Positions 48,316-57,706 of a stretch of 64,000 bases of DNA are shown here, one piece after another. Origin of the DNA: Glutamicibacter arilaitensis Re117 (GTDB taxonomy: Bacteria > Actinomycetota > Actinomycetes > Actinomycetales > Micrococcaceae); assembly GCF_000197735.1 (NCBI RefSeq), contig NC_014550.1, positions 2,852,001 through 2,916,000 on the forward strand. Reading direction: 5' to 3'. The first letter of the stretch is position 1. Each line of letters opens with the position of its first letter. Under the pieces are notes generated by a model. That model saw only the letters and a list, made by a program, of their open reading frames with translations, was not told the DNA's origin and did no database searches. Position numbers and translations under genes: made by a program.

Positions 48316-49545
48316 CTATGCGCCGATTGCACTCTGGAATTCAGAGTTCAGCGTGGTTTCTTCATCCGCTTCCAGGGAGCGGAATACATGGGCCTTGGCC
48401 AGGTCCACATCGGTCGGGAAAATCAGCGGGTTGCCGACCAGCTCCGGATCGATCTTTTCCATTTCTTCCTTGGCGCCTTCCACCGGGCAAATGAAGTTCA
48501 CATAGGCTGCGACTTCGGCGGCCACGGCCGGGTCGTAGTAGAAGTCCATGAGCTTCTCGGCGTTGGTCTTGCGCGGGGAGCCGACCGGAACCATCATGTT
48601 GTCGCTCCACAGGGTGCCGCCGGCCTCCGGGATGATGAATTCCCATTGGTCATCGTTCTCGAAGTTCATCTGCACGATGTCGCCGGACCAGACGATCCCG
48701 GCGATTGCATCGCCGGAGATGAAGTCCTGCTTGTAGGAGTTGCCCTTGACCTGGCGGATCTGGCCGTTGTCGATGTTCTTGCGCAGCAGGTCGGTAGCTG
48801 CACCGAATTCGTTCTCGCCCCAGTCCCCGGCGATATCCACGCCGTTTTGCATCATCAGCAGGCCGATAGTGTCGCGCATTTCATCGAGCACGGTGATCCG
48901 GCCCTTGAGCGATGGATCCCACAGGTCCTCTACGGACTTCATGCCCTTCGGGAAGGCCTTCTTGTTCCAGGCGATGCCCGCGTAGCCGGACTGCCAGGTC
49001 AGCGAGTGCTTGCGTCCCGGGTCGAAGTCGACTTCCTGCAAGCTAGGCAGCAGGTTGGCCGAGTTCGGAATGTTCGCCAGGTTCAGCTCCTGGGTGTAGC
49101 CCTGGCGGATCAGGCGTCCGGCCATCCAGTCGGTGAGCGTGATGATGTCCTGGCCGATGTCCTGGCCTGCTTTGAGCTGGCCCTGCACCTTGCCGTAGTA
49201 CGAGTCGTTGCCGTCGATGTCCTCGACGTAGTTCACCTTGATGCCGCTCTGCTTGGTGAAGGCATCCAGCGTTGGGTAGGTCTTCTTCTTTTCGTCGTAG
49301 TCCAGGTAGAGCGTCCAGTTGGCCCAGTTCACGGTGGGATCCGAAGAGGAGATGTCCTTGACGGCTTCGGCGTTCTTGGTGCCGCTGCTTGAACCTCCGG
49401 TGCCGCAGGCGGCGAGCAGTCCGGTCAGGCCTAGGGCGCCGGCGGTGGAAAGCACCGAGCGGCGGGAGTAGCTGCGCTGTCCCATCGCCTGGACGAGGGC
49501 ACGTACTTGCGGATCTTGCGGTAGTCGGCGTTGCGAGTGCGACAT
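48316..49545 (-). CDS. potD: Polyamine-binding lipoprotein (PotD-like), paralogue 2
   Basis: 409 residues, same plan as paralogue 1: a Tat-type lipobox signal (YSRRSVLSTAGALGLTGLLAACG), then NWANWTLYLDYDEK, SYYGKVQGQLKAGQDIGQDI, GNSYKQDFISGDAIAGIVWSGD. Differences cluster in ligand-pocket areas such as LAYSGD versus IVWSGD, so ligand preference may differ. ATG 49545 (AGGA upstream) is chosen over 49584. First gene of the five-gene operon. Confidence 0.92.
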   Translation of the reverse strand: MSHSQRRLPQDPQVRALVQAMGQRSYSRRSVLSTAGALGLTGLLAACGTGGSSSGTKNAEAVKDISSSDPTVNWANWTLYLDYDEKKKTYPTLDAFTKQSGIKVNYVEDIDGNDSYYGKVQGQLKAGQDIGQDIITLTDWMAGRLIRQGYTQELNLANIPNSANLLPSLQEVDFDPGRKHSLTWQSGYAGIAWNKKAFPKGMKSVEDLWDPSLKGRITVLDEMRDTIGLLMMQNGVDIAGDWGENEFGAATDLLRKNIDNGQIRQVKGNSYKQDFISGDAIAGIVWSGDIVQMNFENDDQWEFIIPEAGGTLWSDNMMVPVGSPRKTNAEKLMDFYYDPAVAAEVAAYVNFICPVEGAKEEMEKIDPELVGNPLIFPTDVDLAKAHVFRSLEADEETTLNSEFQSAIGA

Positions 49546-49675
49546 GGCTTCAGTCCTAACATCGGATGCAGTGTGATCGTCCACACATGAAAGTGTTGAC
49601 GTTCATCCTGCCAGCAATGCACAGGTCCAACAAGACCTAGACGAAAGATTCCTTGTAAAAACTGCGTTACTAAAA

Positions 49676-49689
49676 CTGAAATCTTTCAG
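49676..49689. promoter_or_regulatory. Inverted repeat CTGAAA-tc-TTTCAG between potD and the Lrp gene
   Basis: Perfect 6-bp inverted repeat in the 215-nt divergent region. The neighbouring Lrp/AsnC regulator is a natural candidate ligand for such a site (inference). Confidence 0.35.
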
Positions 49690-49760
49690 AAATACCCCTT
49701 TCGCAACTGAATCAGTGAAGGTAGGGTCATTGGAAAGTCCCTTAGACCTAGGAGGTCGAT

Positions 49761-50228
49761 ATGACGTTGCCCCCGCACCCAGCGCAGGCCATTGATGAAA
49801 TTTCCAAGGAGATCATCGAACAGCTGCAGGAAGACGGCCGCCGCTCATATGCGGCCATCGGCAAAGCAGTGGGCCTGAGCGAAGCTGCTGTGCGCCAGCG
49901 CGTGCAGAAGCTGGTCGAGAGCCGCGTTATGCAAATCGTCGCAGTCACCAATCCGCTGGAGTTGGGGTTCACCCGCCAAGCCATGATCGGCGTCGTCGCT
50001 GCCAATGACATCAGCGGCACCGCCGACCTGATCGCCGAATTGCCGGAGGTCGACTACTGCGTGGTCACCGCCGGCACCTCCGATATCCTCGCCGAGGTCA
50101 TCTGCTCGAACGATGAAGACCTTTTGCGCGTGATCGGCACGATCCGTGGGATCGAAGGCGTGGTCAGCACCAACACGTACACCTACCTTTCACTCAAAAA
50201 ACAGGAATACAACTGGGGAACACGATGA
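49761..50228 (+). CDS. Lrp/AsnC family transcriptional regulator
   Basis: 155 residues. N-terminal helix-turn-helix (IIEQLQEDGRRSYAAIGKAVGLSEAAVRQRVQKLVE), C-terminal RAM ligand-binding domain (VDYCVVTAGTSDILAEVICSNDEDLLRVI). Strong SD AGGAGG 5 nt upstream. It overlaps the aminotransferase gene by 4 nt and is divergent from the pot operon, so it probably controls both in response to an amino acid or polyamine product. Confidence 0.93.
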   Translation: MTLPPHPAQAIDEISKEIIEQLQEDGRRSYAAIGKAVGLSEAAVRQRVQKLVESRVMQIVAVTNPLELGFTRQAMIGVVAANDISGTADLIAELPEVDYCVVTAGTSDILAEVICSNDEDLLRVIGTIRGIEGVVSTNTYTYLSLKKQEYNWGTR

Positions 50229-51604
50229 ACACACCACGTGGTACCGATCGCCAGCAAGCCGCCCGCGATCACCTTTGGATGCACATGGCCCGGCACTCCG
50301 GGATCTCACAAGGCGGGCACGTGCCGATCATCTCGCGCGGCGAGGGACACAAGATTTACGACGATGCCGGACGCGAATACTTCGACGGGCTGGCAGGTCT
50401 ATTCGTCGTCAATGCCGGACACGGACGTGCCGAACTAGCCGAAGTCATGGCCAAGCAGGCCGAAAAGCTGGCCTTCATGCCGCTATGGTCCTACGCCCAC
50501 GAACCAGCCATCGACCTGGCCGAACGTCTGGCCAGCTACGCGCCGGGCGATTTGAACCGCGTCTTCTTCACCACCGGCGGTGGCGAAGCCGTGGAATCGG
50601 CCTTCAAGCTGGCAAAGCAGCACTTCAAGATGAAGGGCAAACCTGGCAAGACCAAGGTCATCTCCCGCGCACTGGCCTACCATGGCACCCCGCAGGGCGC
50701 ACTGGCCATCACCTCGCTGCCGGATATGAAGACCCCGTTCGAGCCATTGGTCCCGGGCACCTTCCGCGTACCGAACACGAACTTCTATCGTGCGCCGGAA
50801 ATGTTCGCCGATAACGAGAAGGACTTCGGGCTGTGGGCTGCTGAACGCATCCGCGAGGCCATCGAATTCGAAGGGGCCGATTCGGTAGCCGCAGTCTTCC
50901 TTGAGCCGGTGCAGAACTCGGGCGGCTGCTTCCCGCCGCCACCGGGCTACTTCGACCGGGTGCGCGAGATCTGCGATGAGTACGATGTACTGCTGGTCTC
51001 CGATGAGACCATTTGCGCATTCGGCCGCATCGGCTCGATGTTCGCCTGCAACGACTTCGGCTACGTGCCGGACATCATCACCTCAGCCAAGGCACTGACC
51101 AGCGGTTACGTCCCACTGGGCGTGATGGTCGTTTCCGATAAGCTCTTCGAGCCATTCACCAAGGGCGATAGCACCTTCTATCACGGCTACACCTTTGGCG
51201 GGCATCCGGTCGCCGCGGCAGTGGCCATGGCCAACCTGGACATTTTCGAGCGTGAAGGGCTCAACGAAAACGTCAAGAACAACGCCGACGCGTTCAAGTC
51301 CACCCTGTCCAAGCTCACCGATCTGGACATCGTCGGCGATGTGCGCGGCGCCGGCTACTTCTACGGAATCGAGCTGGTCAAGGACAAGGCGACCAAGGAA
51401 ACTTTCAACGACGCCGAATCCGAACGCCTGCTGCGCGACTACCTCTCCCCTGCACTATGGGAAGCGGGATTGTATTGCCGAGCCGACGACCGTGGCGACC
51501 CGGTCATTCAGTTGGCTCCGCCGATCACGATCGGACAGCCGGAGTTCGACCAGATCGAGTCGATTCTTCGAACTGTCTTGAAGGAAGCAGCTAATAAAAT
51601 CTAG
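50225..51604 (+). CDS. Class III PLP aminotransferase (putrescine/omega-amino acid type)
   Basis: 459 residues. Fold-type I omega-transaminase with GLAGLFVVNAGHG, FFTTGGGEAVESAFKLA, LLVSDETICAFGRIG and the Schiff-base lysine in TSAKALTSGYVPLG (Lys289). It is closest in style to SpuC-like putrescine-pyruvate or beta-alanine-pyruvate aminotransferases. It sits in a translationally coupled pair with the Lrp regulator, next to the polyamine importer, which supports a diamine as substrate. The operon ends at the terminator 51611-51641. Confidence 0.9.
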   Translation: MNTPRGTDRQQAARDHLWMHMARHSGISQGGHVPIISRGEGHKIYDDAGREYFDGLAGLFVVNAGHGRAELAEVMAKQAEKLAFMPLWSYAHEPAIDLAERLASYAPGDLNRVFFTTGGGEAVESAFKLAKQHFKMKGKPGKTKVISRALAYHGTPQGALAITSLPDMKTPFEPLVPGTFRVPNTNFYRAPEMFADNEKDFGLWAAERIREAIEFEGADSVAAVFLEPVQNSGGCFPPPPGYFDRVREICDEYDVLLVSDETICAFGRIGSMFACNDFGYVPDIITSAKALTSGYVPLGVMVVSDKLFEPFTKGDSTFYHGYTFGGHPVAAAVAMANLDIFEREGLNENVKNNADAFKSTLSKLTDLDIVGDVRGAGYFYGIELVKDKATKETFNDAESERLLRDYLSPALWEAGLYCRADDRGDPVIQLAPPITIGQPEFDQIESILRTVLKEAANKI

Positions 51605-51610
51605 TCAGAC

Positions 51611-51641
51611 AAGGGTTCGCAGGCATTGCCTGCGAACCCTT
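51611..51641 (+). terminator. Terminator after the aminotransferase gene
   Basis: AAGGGTTCGCAGG-cattg-CCTGCGAACCCTT, perfect 13-bp stem with 5-nt loop, 6 nt after the stop; TATCTCT follows. Confidence 0.88.
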
Positions 51642-51761
51642 ATCTCTAGTCAGAGGGTGTTACTTCACGAAACTGCACTCAATTGGTACTTTGTGGCACA
51701 CACCACTAGTCTGAGGTCATTAGGCGATTAAGATCGGCTTTTGGAAGATTGCAGGAACCTC

Positions 51762-52820
51762 ATGACTTTGGAACCGACCAGAATCAGGTTGGCACGCGAA
51801 CGTGCAGCGCTGAGCCGGTCCGCCTTGGCCGCCTCGCTGGGTATTTGCGAGCGCGAACTCGCTCATGCTCCCGAGGCTCTCTCCCTTGCCCTGGCCGAGG
51901 CGCTGGGCTGCGCACCGCAGTTCTTCCAGCTTCCAGCAACCCAGGCAATCGACATCGGACGAATCTTCTTCCGCTCCCCTCGACGCACCAGCACCGCGCA
52001 GAAGGTAGCCGCCGCCGCGCTGGGCCGCCACGGCGTGGAACTCTACAACTTGATTACCCAAACCTTCCGGCTCCCGCAGACCGAGGTCCCCGAGCTGTGT
52101 GGCTTCACCCCAGAAGATGCCGACGCGCAGCTGCGCACCGAATGGGCGCTGGGCTGCGGCGCACTGCCCGATGTCCTGCACCTGCTCGAATCCCACGGGG
52201 TGCGGGTGCTGAGCCTTCCGGCCTCACTGGAGGAGGTCAAGACCTTCAGCTTCTGGGAAGACGGCCAAGCATTTATCTTCCTGGCCTCCGGCAGCCGCAA
52301 TGCACAGCGCCTGGCCCTGGCCCACGAACTGGGGCATCTGCTGATGCACTCCACGCTGGGCGAGAACCGCGAACAGCTGGCGGTTGCCGAACGAGAAGCC
52401 GATGAATTCGCCGCCCGGCTGCTCTTGCCCGCACTGTCCTTGCAGGTACGGGTTTCCGATTCCCTGCAGATCCCGCAGCTGCTCTTGCTCGAAGAGCATT
52501 TTGGGGCGCCGGCCAAGGTAATCCTGGCTCATGCGCGCGCTTGCCACCTGTTGGGCGAGGACGCCTACCAATGGCTTTCGCAGGAGTTGGCCTTAGAGCC
52601 TCCAGCCGAGCACCAGCAACTGGTGTCCCGGGTGTTCTCCCTAGTCTTCCCTTCCCTGCAGCGCGATCATCGGGCCAGCACGGCGCGGATCGGACGCGAA
52701 TTGGGGCTGACTGCCGAGCAGATCCACGAGCTGAGTTTCGGGCAGGCCTTCGTACTGCTTGAAGGGCAGAATCGATGCGATACCGGTGAAGCGGTACGCG
52801 GGCACCTACGCGCACTTTAG
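51762..52820 (+). CDS. IrrE/ImmA-type zinc metallopeptidase with N-terminal HTH-like region
   Basis: 352 residues. The first ~50 residues look like a short helix-turn-helix (TRIRLARERAALSRSALAASLGI), and the HEXXH zinc motif is at 188-192 in LALAHELGHLLMH with downstream Glu candidates in EREADEFAARLLLP. This is the ImmA/IrrE layout, proteases that cleave repressors. The C-terminal half (about 230-352) is helical. No obvious target repressor or mobile element lies nearby. ATG 51762 with GCAGGAA upstream is chosen. Confidence 0.88.
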   Translation: MTLEPTRIRLARERAALSRSALAASLGICERELAHAPEALSLALAEALGCAPQFFQLPATQAIDIGRIFFRSPRRTSTAQKVAAAALGRHGVELYNLITQTFRLPQTEVPELCGFTPEDADAQLRTEWALGCGALPDVLHLLESHGVRVLSLPASLEEVKTFSFWEDGQAFIFLASGSRNAQRLALAHELGHLLMHSTLGENREQLAVAEREADEFAARLLLPALSLQVRVSDSLQIPQLLLLEEHFGAPAKVILAHARACHLLGEDAYQWLSQELALEPPAEHQQLVSRVFSLVFPSLQRDHRASTARIGRELGLTAEQIHELSFGQAFVLLEGQNRCDTGEAVRGHLRAL

Positions 52821-52849
52821 CGCAACGGTCGCAGCTTAATCGGCTGGGC

Positions 52850-54511
52850 TCAAGGCTCGACGATTTCCACTTCGATCAACCCTGCCCGCCATTGCCTGGT
52901 CGCTTCCTCCGCCAGTGTGTTTGCGGCAGATGCCTCATCCGGGGTCATGAAGTACGTATTGAAACGCAGCTTCTGCTCGGGATCGAGTTCCGGCGGCAGC
53001 AGCACCATCGGGCGACTGCCGGGCACCTTGACGGCGTGGAATAGCCCGCAGTGCCTGGCCGGGTGGTGGATCAGGCAGTTCAAGTCAGCGGATTTGATAT
53101 CCGTGCGTCCGCCTTTCTCCCAAGGATCCAGATGATCGATCTCGCACTGTTCGGCGGGCATGGAGCAGCCAGGATAGGAACAGCCGCGATAGGCTGCCCG
53201 GATGGCTCGGCCTTGGGCCTTGGAGAAGAACCGCTGGGTTCTGCCCAGATCCAGCGGCAGGCTCTTGGAATTGAGTACCAGTGGATAGATCCCGGCATTG
53301 CACAGCGCTGCCCTGGTTTCCCCCGGTGAGAGCGGTGTTCCTGCGGAAGTCACCGCGAAGCTGCTGGCTTGCTGCTGCATCTTCTCCCAATTCAAGATGA
53401 TGCTCACCTGTGCGCGCGCTAGGCCCGGTATTTCTTCTGGCTGGCTACCGGTGGGTTTGCGGTCGGTCATCAACAAGGCCATGAAACCTACCAACCGTCT
53501 TCGTTCGGGTTTCAAATCCTCCCACTGTCCAGGTTCTCCCTGGCCGGTGGCCCGATTTTCCTTGGAATCGGATAATTCCTGCTCGGAGTCTGCATCTTCC
53601 CTAGCCCATTCGGGTTTGGTTTCCCCATCGTCCCAATCACTGGCTTCTTGGCCGGTGAATTGGGCCTCGGCGTCTTTCAGGCCTTGGCGATTGCCTGCTG
53701 CCGTGGCCGGATTGCCCAGCCGGGTGAAGAAGGCTTGCACATAGGCGTCTTGGGAGGGCAAGACGCGCAGCAGGTATTCGACCAGCCCCTTGCGCATGCC
53801 GCGCTTGAAGATGCCAATTTCATCGAGCAGGGCCTTCATCGGACGTTGGCCTGATTTGATCTGGCTGATCAGGTCGTTGATGTGCTTGCGCGCCGTCTTG
53901 GGTTCCGCACGCAAGAATGCGGTGGCTTGGTCCTGCAGTTCCTGCTTCTTCGCTTCCCCCGCTGTGCCTTCGCCGAGGTCTTTGCGGGCGGAGTGCAGCT
54001 TGAGCGCTGTGGAAGCTACCAGTCGCGGATCCAGATTCCGGCCTTCGAATTCTTCGGCCAGTTCCGGCAGCCACGCGGCGATTGGTTGCCCGGCATCATC
54101 GACCCCGCCAATCAGGCAGTCGGCCTGCACCAAGCGGGTTGAGGCGGCGCCCAAGGCGATGCCCAGCCAGTGCACCATCAGCCCTTTGGCGTCCTTGAAG
54201 TGGGTGCGTCCGGTGGTGGTGCGCCCTTCTGCCGCTTCCAGCTGCTCCATGGTGGGATCGAGGCCTGCCTCGGTGATGTTTTGCAGGCTGTCCTGGGTCA
54301 GCTTGTGGGCACCGGTGGCGCGCAGACTGTGGGCGCAGTGGATTTGTTCGCGGGCGACGTCTTCGGAGACCGCTTCGATGAGCATTGCCTTGCAGGCGGC
54401 GTGGCCGGCCGGAATGTCCCCGGAGAGCCGCTGCAGAGCAGAAGCCATCAAGGCCTTGGCATCGGCCAGGTCTTTCAGGGCTTGTGCGGTTTGGGTGCTC
54501 ATGGAAAACAT
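52850..54511 (-). CDS. DUF222/HNH endonuclease family protein (13E12-repeat type)
   Basis: 553 residues. DUF222-type helical region in the first ~330 residues and a C-terminal HNH nuclease motif, CEIDHLDPWEKGGRTDIKSADLNCLIHHPARH, with the two flanking cysteine-containing pieces (YRGCSYPGCS). Members are abundant and multicopy in actinobacteria, often as orphan genes, and their biological role is uncertain. ATG 54511 is used; a second in-frame ATG at 54502 is possible. It is convergent with the IrrE gene, 29 nt apart. Confidence 0.88.
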   Translation of the reverse strand: MFSMSTQTAQALKDLADAKALMASALQRLSGDIPAGHAACKAMLIEAVSEDVAREQIHCAHSLRATGAHKLTQDSLQNITEAGLDPTMEQLEAAEGRTTTGRTHFKDAKGLMVHWLGIALGAASTRLVQADCLIGGVDDAGQPIAAWLPELAEEFEGRNLDPRLVASTALKLHSARKDLGEGTAGEAKKQELQDQATAFLRAEPKTARKHINDLISQIKSGQRPMKALLDEIGIFKRGMRKGLVEYLLRVLPSQDAYVQAFFTRLGNPATAAGNRQGLKDAEAQFTGQEASDWDDGETKPEWAREDADSEQELSDSKENRATGQGEPGQWEDLKPERRRLVGFMALLMTDRKPTGSQPEEIPGLARAQVSIILNWEKMQQQASSFAVTSAGTPLSPGETRAALCNAGIYPLVLNSKSLPLDLGRTQRFFSKAQGRAIRAAYRGCSYPGCSMPAEQCEIDHLDPWEKGGRTDIKSADLNCLIHHPARHCGLFHAVKVPGSRPMVLLPPELDPEQKLRFNTYFMTPDEASAANTLAEEATRQWRAGLIEVEIVEP

Positions 54512-54564
54512 GATGCCCCGGAACCTGCCGGTGGCGGTGGCGCCTAGGATCGCATGTGGATAAC

Positions 54565-56088
54565 TCAGCCGTGCATGCGATACCAGAGCAGCGCCACCTG
54601 CAGTGAGGCACGGGATTCGGCCGAATCCAGCTGCACGCCGAGTTTGGTTTCGAGCTTGGCCAGCCGGGCATAGAGGGTCGGCCGGGAAAGGTACCCGGCC
54701 TTGGCAAGCGCGGATTTGTTCCCACCGTGGGCCAGGTAGAGTTCGAGCAGTTCCAGGGCCGGTTCGTCCACCGGGCTGAGCAGGCCGGAAAGTTCGGCCA
54801 GTGCGAAGGTGCGCATTTTCGGGTCGGCGCCCATGGCCGAGAGCACCCCGCGCAGGCGCAGGTCGGCGAAGCGGTAGTAGGGCTGGGCGCGGGTGGGCAG
54901 GTGCGGGACGATTTGCGCCACGTGCGCTGCTTCTTCCAGTCCGGCGATGCTGGCGGCCAGGGTTCCTTCGGTTCCGACGCCGATGGCTGCCGGGGCGCGC
55001 AGCTGCTCGGCCAGCCGTCGGGTGAAGCCTTGCAGGGTCCAGTCCACCAGTTCGCGGGCGCGCAGCGGCAGGATCAGTCCCAGGTATCCGGGTTTCAGCG
55101 AGCCGGCGAGGATGCCAAGGTGCAGGGTGTCGGCGAGCTGATCGAGCACGTCCAGCAGCGCACGGTCGGCCAGCTGGGTTTCGGTGGGGGTTCCGGAACC
55201 GGCCAGCGAAATGACCACCGGGACGTAGTAGGGCGCGGCGGCCAGGCCCAGCGCTTGGGTGCGGATGGCGATCTCCTTGGGCGTGTAGCTGTGCCCGGCC
55301 TGCAGTTCGTGCAATGTGGAGGTGCGCGCCTGGTAGAGCAGTTCACGCTGGTCGCGTCCGGAAAGCCGGGCGATGGTCAGCGCCTGGCCGGCGCGTTCCA
55401 GGACCAGTGCGGCGCGGTCATCGTCCTCCAGGGCTTCCGGGATCACCAGCCGTCCCCAGCGGCTGCGCACCGCACCGACCGGGGTCTGCAACCAGTTCTC
55501 TGCACCCGCGCGCCCGGTGTGTTCCAGGAAGCCGACGAATTTCGAGCGGTCGATCCAGCTTTCCAGTTCTGCACCGGATTCAGCGAGCACGTGGTGGCGC
55601 AGGTCTTCGAGCACCACCGGGGCATCGAGCAGCTGGGCGGTGCGGGTGACGATTTGCGCTTCGTTCGCTTCGGTCAGCGAGAGCTCGGTGTAGATTTCGT
55701 GCACGCGCCGGGAGAACTGCAGGGCTTCGAGCTGCTGGGCCACCAGCTTCTGGTGGATGACCTCGGTGATGGACACGAAGCGGGTGGTGTTACGCAGGGC
55801 GATCACCGGGATGCCCAGATCGGCGACGTCCAGGGCCATTCCGGTGAGTTCTTCGATGATGACACCGACGGCGCCGGCATTACGCAGGGCGGTAATGAAG
55901 GCGCGGACATCGCTGACGTTGCGCAGGGTGGTGAGGATCAGCTCGCGCCCCAGCAGCAGGTCGATGTTCTCGGTGGATTCGGTGACGTGCACCCAGCGCA
56001 ACTGTGCCTCCAGCCCGGTGCCGCAGAGGACCTGCGGGGCCGCGGCCTGGACTACTGGCAGCTGCAAAACCTCGTTCACTGTCAACAT
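54565..56088 (-). CDS. PucR family transcriptional regulator
   Basis: 507 residues. N-terminal PucR domain (VTESTENIDLLLGRELILTT, NAGAVGVIIEEL), central GGDEF-like/sensor part and a C-terminal helix-turn-helix (GNKSALAKAGYLSRPTLYARLAKLE). Such regulators control amine and purine catabolism genes. It is divergent from mmsA with 111 nt between starts, so it is likely the activator of the mmsA-aminotransferase pair. Starts ATG 56088 (MLTVNEVLQLP). Confidence 0.92.
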   Translation of the reverse strand: MLTVNEVLQLPVVQAAAPQVLCGTGLEAQLRWVHVTESTENIDLLLGRELILTTLRNVSDVRAFITALRNAGAVGVIIEELTGMALDVADLGIPVIALRNTTRFVSITEVIHQKLVAQQLEALQFSRRVHEIYTELSLTEANEAQIVTRTAQLLDAPVVLEDLRHHVLAESGAELESWIDRSKFVGFLEHTGRAGAENWLQTPVGAVRSRWGRLVIPEALEDDDRAALVLERAGQALTIARLSGRDQRELLYQARTSTLHELQAGHSYTPKEIAIRTQALGLAAAPYYVPVVISLAGSGTPTETQLADRALLDVLDQLADTLHLGILAGSLKPGYLGLILPLRARELVDWTLQGFTRRLAEQLRAPAAIGVGTEGTLAASIAGLEEAAHVAQIVPHLPTRAQPYYRFADLRLRGVLSAMGADPKMRTFALAELSGLLSPVDEPALELLELYLAHGGNKSALAKAGYLSRPTLYARLAKLETKLGVQLDSAESRASLQVALLWYRMHG

Positions 56089-56199
56089 TTTTTACACTCC
56101 GTAATCGTCCGCGCTTAAATCATGACACAGTGATGGTGTTGCCGCTCACATTGATGACCCATGATGAATGCAAGAACCCAACTTCGAAAGGCCGATACG

Positions 56200-57702
56200 A
56201 TGACCGCAACGCTGACCGACACCCTGCAGCACTGGATCAACAACGCCAACTACTCCGCCGATGACCGCAGTGGCAAGGTCTACAATCCCGCCACCGGCGA
56301 GGTCTCCGGCCACGTGGCGCTGGCCTCGAAGGCCACCACCGAGCATGCCATCGCCGCCGCGGCGGCCGCCTTCCCGAAGTGGCGCGACACCTCGCTGGCC
56401 CGCCGCACCGCGATCATGTTCAACTTCCGCCAGCTGCTGGCCGAGCGCAAAGGCGAGCTGGCCGCGATCATCACCGCCGAACACGGCAAGGTGCTGGACG
56501 ACGCGCTGGGCGAAGTGGCCCGCGGCCTTGAGGTCGTCGAGCTGTGCTGCAACGCTCCGTACCTGCTCAAAGGCGAGTTCTCGCAGAACGCTTCCACCGG
56601 CATCGATGTGCAGTCCATGCGCCAGCCGGTCGGCGTTTCGGCGATCATCTCCCCCTTCAACTTCCCGGCCATGGTGCCGCTGTGGTTCTTCCCGGTAGCC
56701 ATCGCTTCGGGCAACGCGGTAGTGCTCAAGCCATCGGAGAAGGACCCGTCGGCCGCCAACTGGCTGGCAGAGCTCTTCGCCGAGGCCGGCCTGCCCGAGG
56801 GCGTGCTGAACGTGGTGCACGGCGATAAGGAAGCGGTGGACACGCTGCTGACCGATCCGCGGGTGAATTCGGTGTCCTTCGTGGGCTCCACCCCGATCGC
56901 CCAGTACGTCTACTCCACCGGCACCGCGCACAACAAGCGCGTGCAGGCCTTCGGCGGAGCGAAGAACCACATGCTGGTGCTGCCCGACGCGGACCTGGAT
57001 TTGGCAGCCGACATGGCGGTCAATGCCGGATTCGGCGCGGCCGGCGAGCGCTGCATGGCGATCTCCGTGGTCGTCGCGATCGACACCATCGCCGATGAGC
57101 TGGTGGCCAAGATCGCCGAACGTGCCAAGACCCTGCGCGTGGGCGATGGCACCCGCGGCTGCGACATGGGCCCGCTGATCACCGGCGAGCACAAGGCCAA
57201 GGTGGCCGGCTACATCGAGGCCGGCATCGACGCCGGCGCCGAGCTGGTGCTCGATGGGCGTACCGGCACCGTGGATGCCGATGGCGAAGGCTTCTTCCTG
57301 CATCCGACGATGTTCGACCGCGTGGGCACGGACATGTCCATCTACACCGAGGAGATCTTCGGTCCGGTGCTTTCGGTGGTCCGCGTGGACACCTTCAACG
57401 AGGGCATCGATTTGATCAACTCTTCGCCGTACGGCAATGGCACCGCGATCTTCACCAACGACGGCGGCGCGGCCCGCCGCTTCGAAGACGAGATCCAGGT
57501 GGGCATGGTCGGGGTGAACGTGCCGATTCCGGTACCGGTGGGCTACCACTCCTTCGGCGGCTGGAAGGCCTCGCTGTTCGGCGACCAGCACGCCTACGGA
57601 CCGGAGGGCTTCAAGTTCTTCACCCGCAACAAGGTGATTACCAAGCGCTGGCTGGATCCAAGCCACGGAGGCATCAACCTCGGCTTCCCGCAGAACGACT
57701 AG
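56200..57702 (+). CDS. mmsA: Malonate/methylmalonate-semialdehyde dehydrogenase (CoA-acylating)
   Basis: 500 residues. Aldehyde dehydrogenase fold with the MmsA-type active site GAAGERCMAIS (Cys285), lacking the general-base Glu segment of hydrolysing ALDHs, and PFNFPAMVPLWFFPVAIASGN. It converts malonate semialdehyde (or methylmalonate semialdehyde) plus CoA and NAD+ to acetyl-CoA (or propionyl-CoA) with loss of CO2. ATG 56200 with AAAGG upstream is chosen; another at 56161 would add 13 residues. The aminotransferase starts 4 nt after its stop. Confidence 0.93.
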   Translation: MTATLTDTLQHWINNANYSADDRSGKVYNPATGEVSGHVALASKATTEHAIAAAAAAFPKWRDTSLARRTAIMFNFRQLLAERKGELAAIITAEHGKVLDDALGEVARGLEVVELCCNAPYLLKGEFSQNASTGIDVQSMRQPVGVSAIISPFNFPAMVPLWFFPVAIASGNAVVLKPSEKDPSAANWLAELFAEAGLPEGVLNVVHGDKEAVDTLLTDPRVNSVSFVGSTPIAQYVYSTGTAHNKRVQAFGGAKNHMLVLPDADLDLAADMAVNAGFGAAGERCMAISVVVAIDTIADELVAKIAERAKTLRVGDGTRGCDMGPLITGEHKAKVAGYIEAGIDAGAELVLDGRTGTVDADGEGFFLHPTMFDRVGTDMSIYTEEIFGPVLSVVRVDTFNEGIDLINSSPYGNGTAIFTNDGGAARRFEDEIQVGMVGVNVPIPVPVGYHSFGGWKASLFGDQHAYGPEGFKFFTRNKVITKRWLDPSHGGINLGFPQND

Positions 57703-57706
57703 GACC

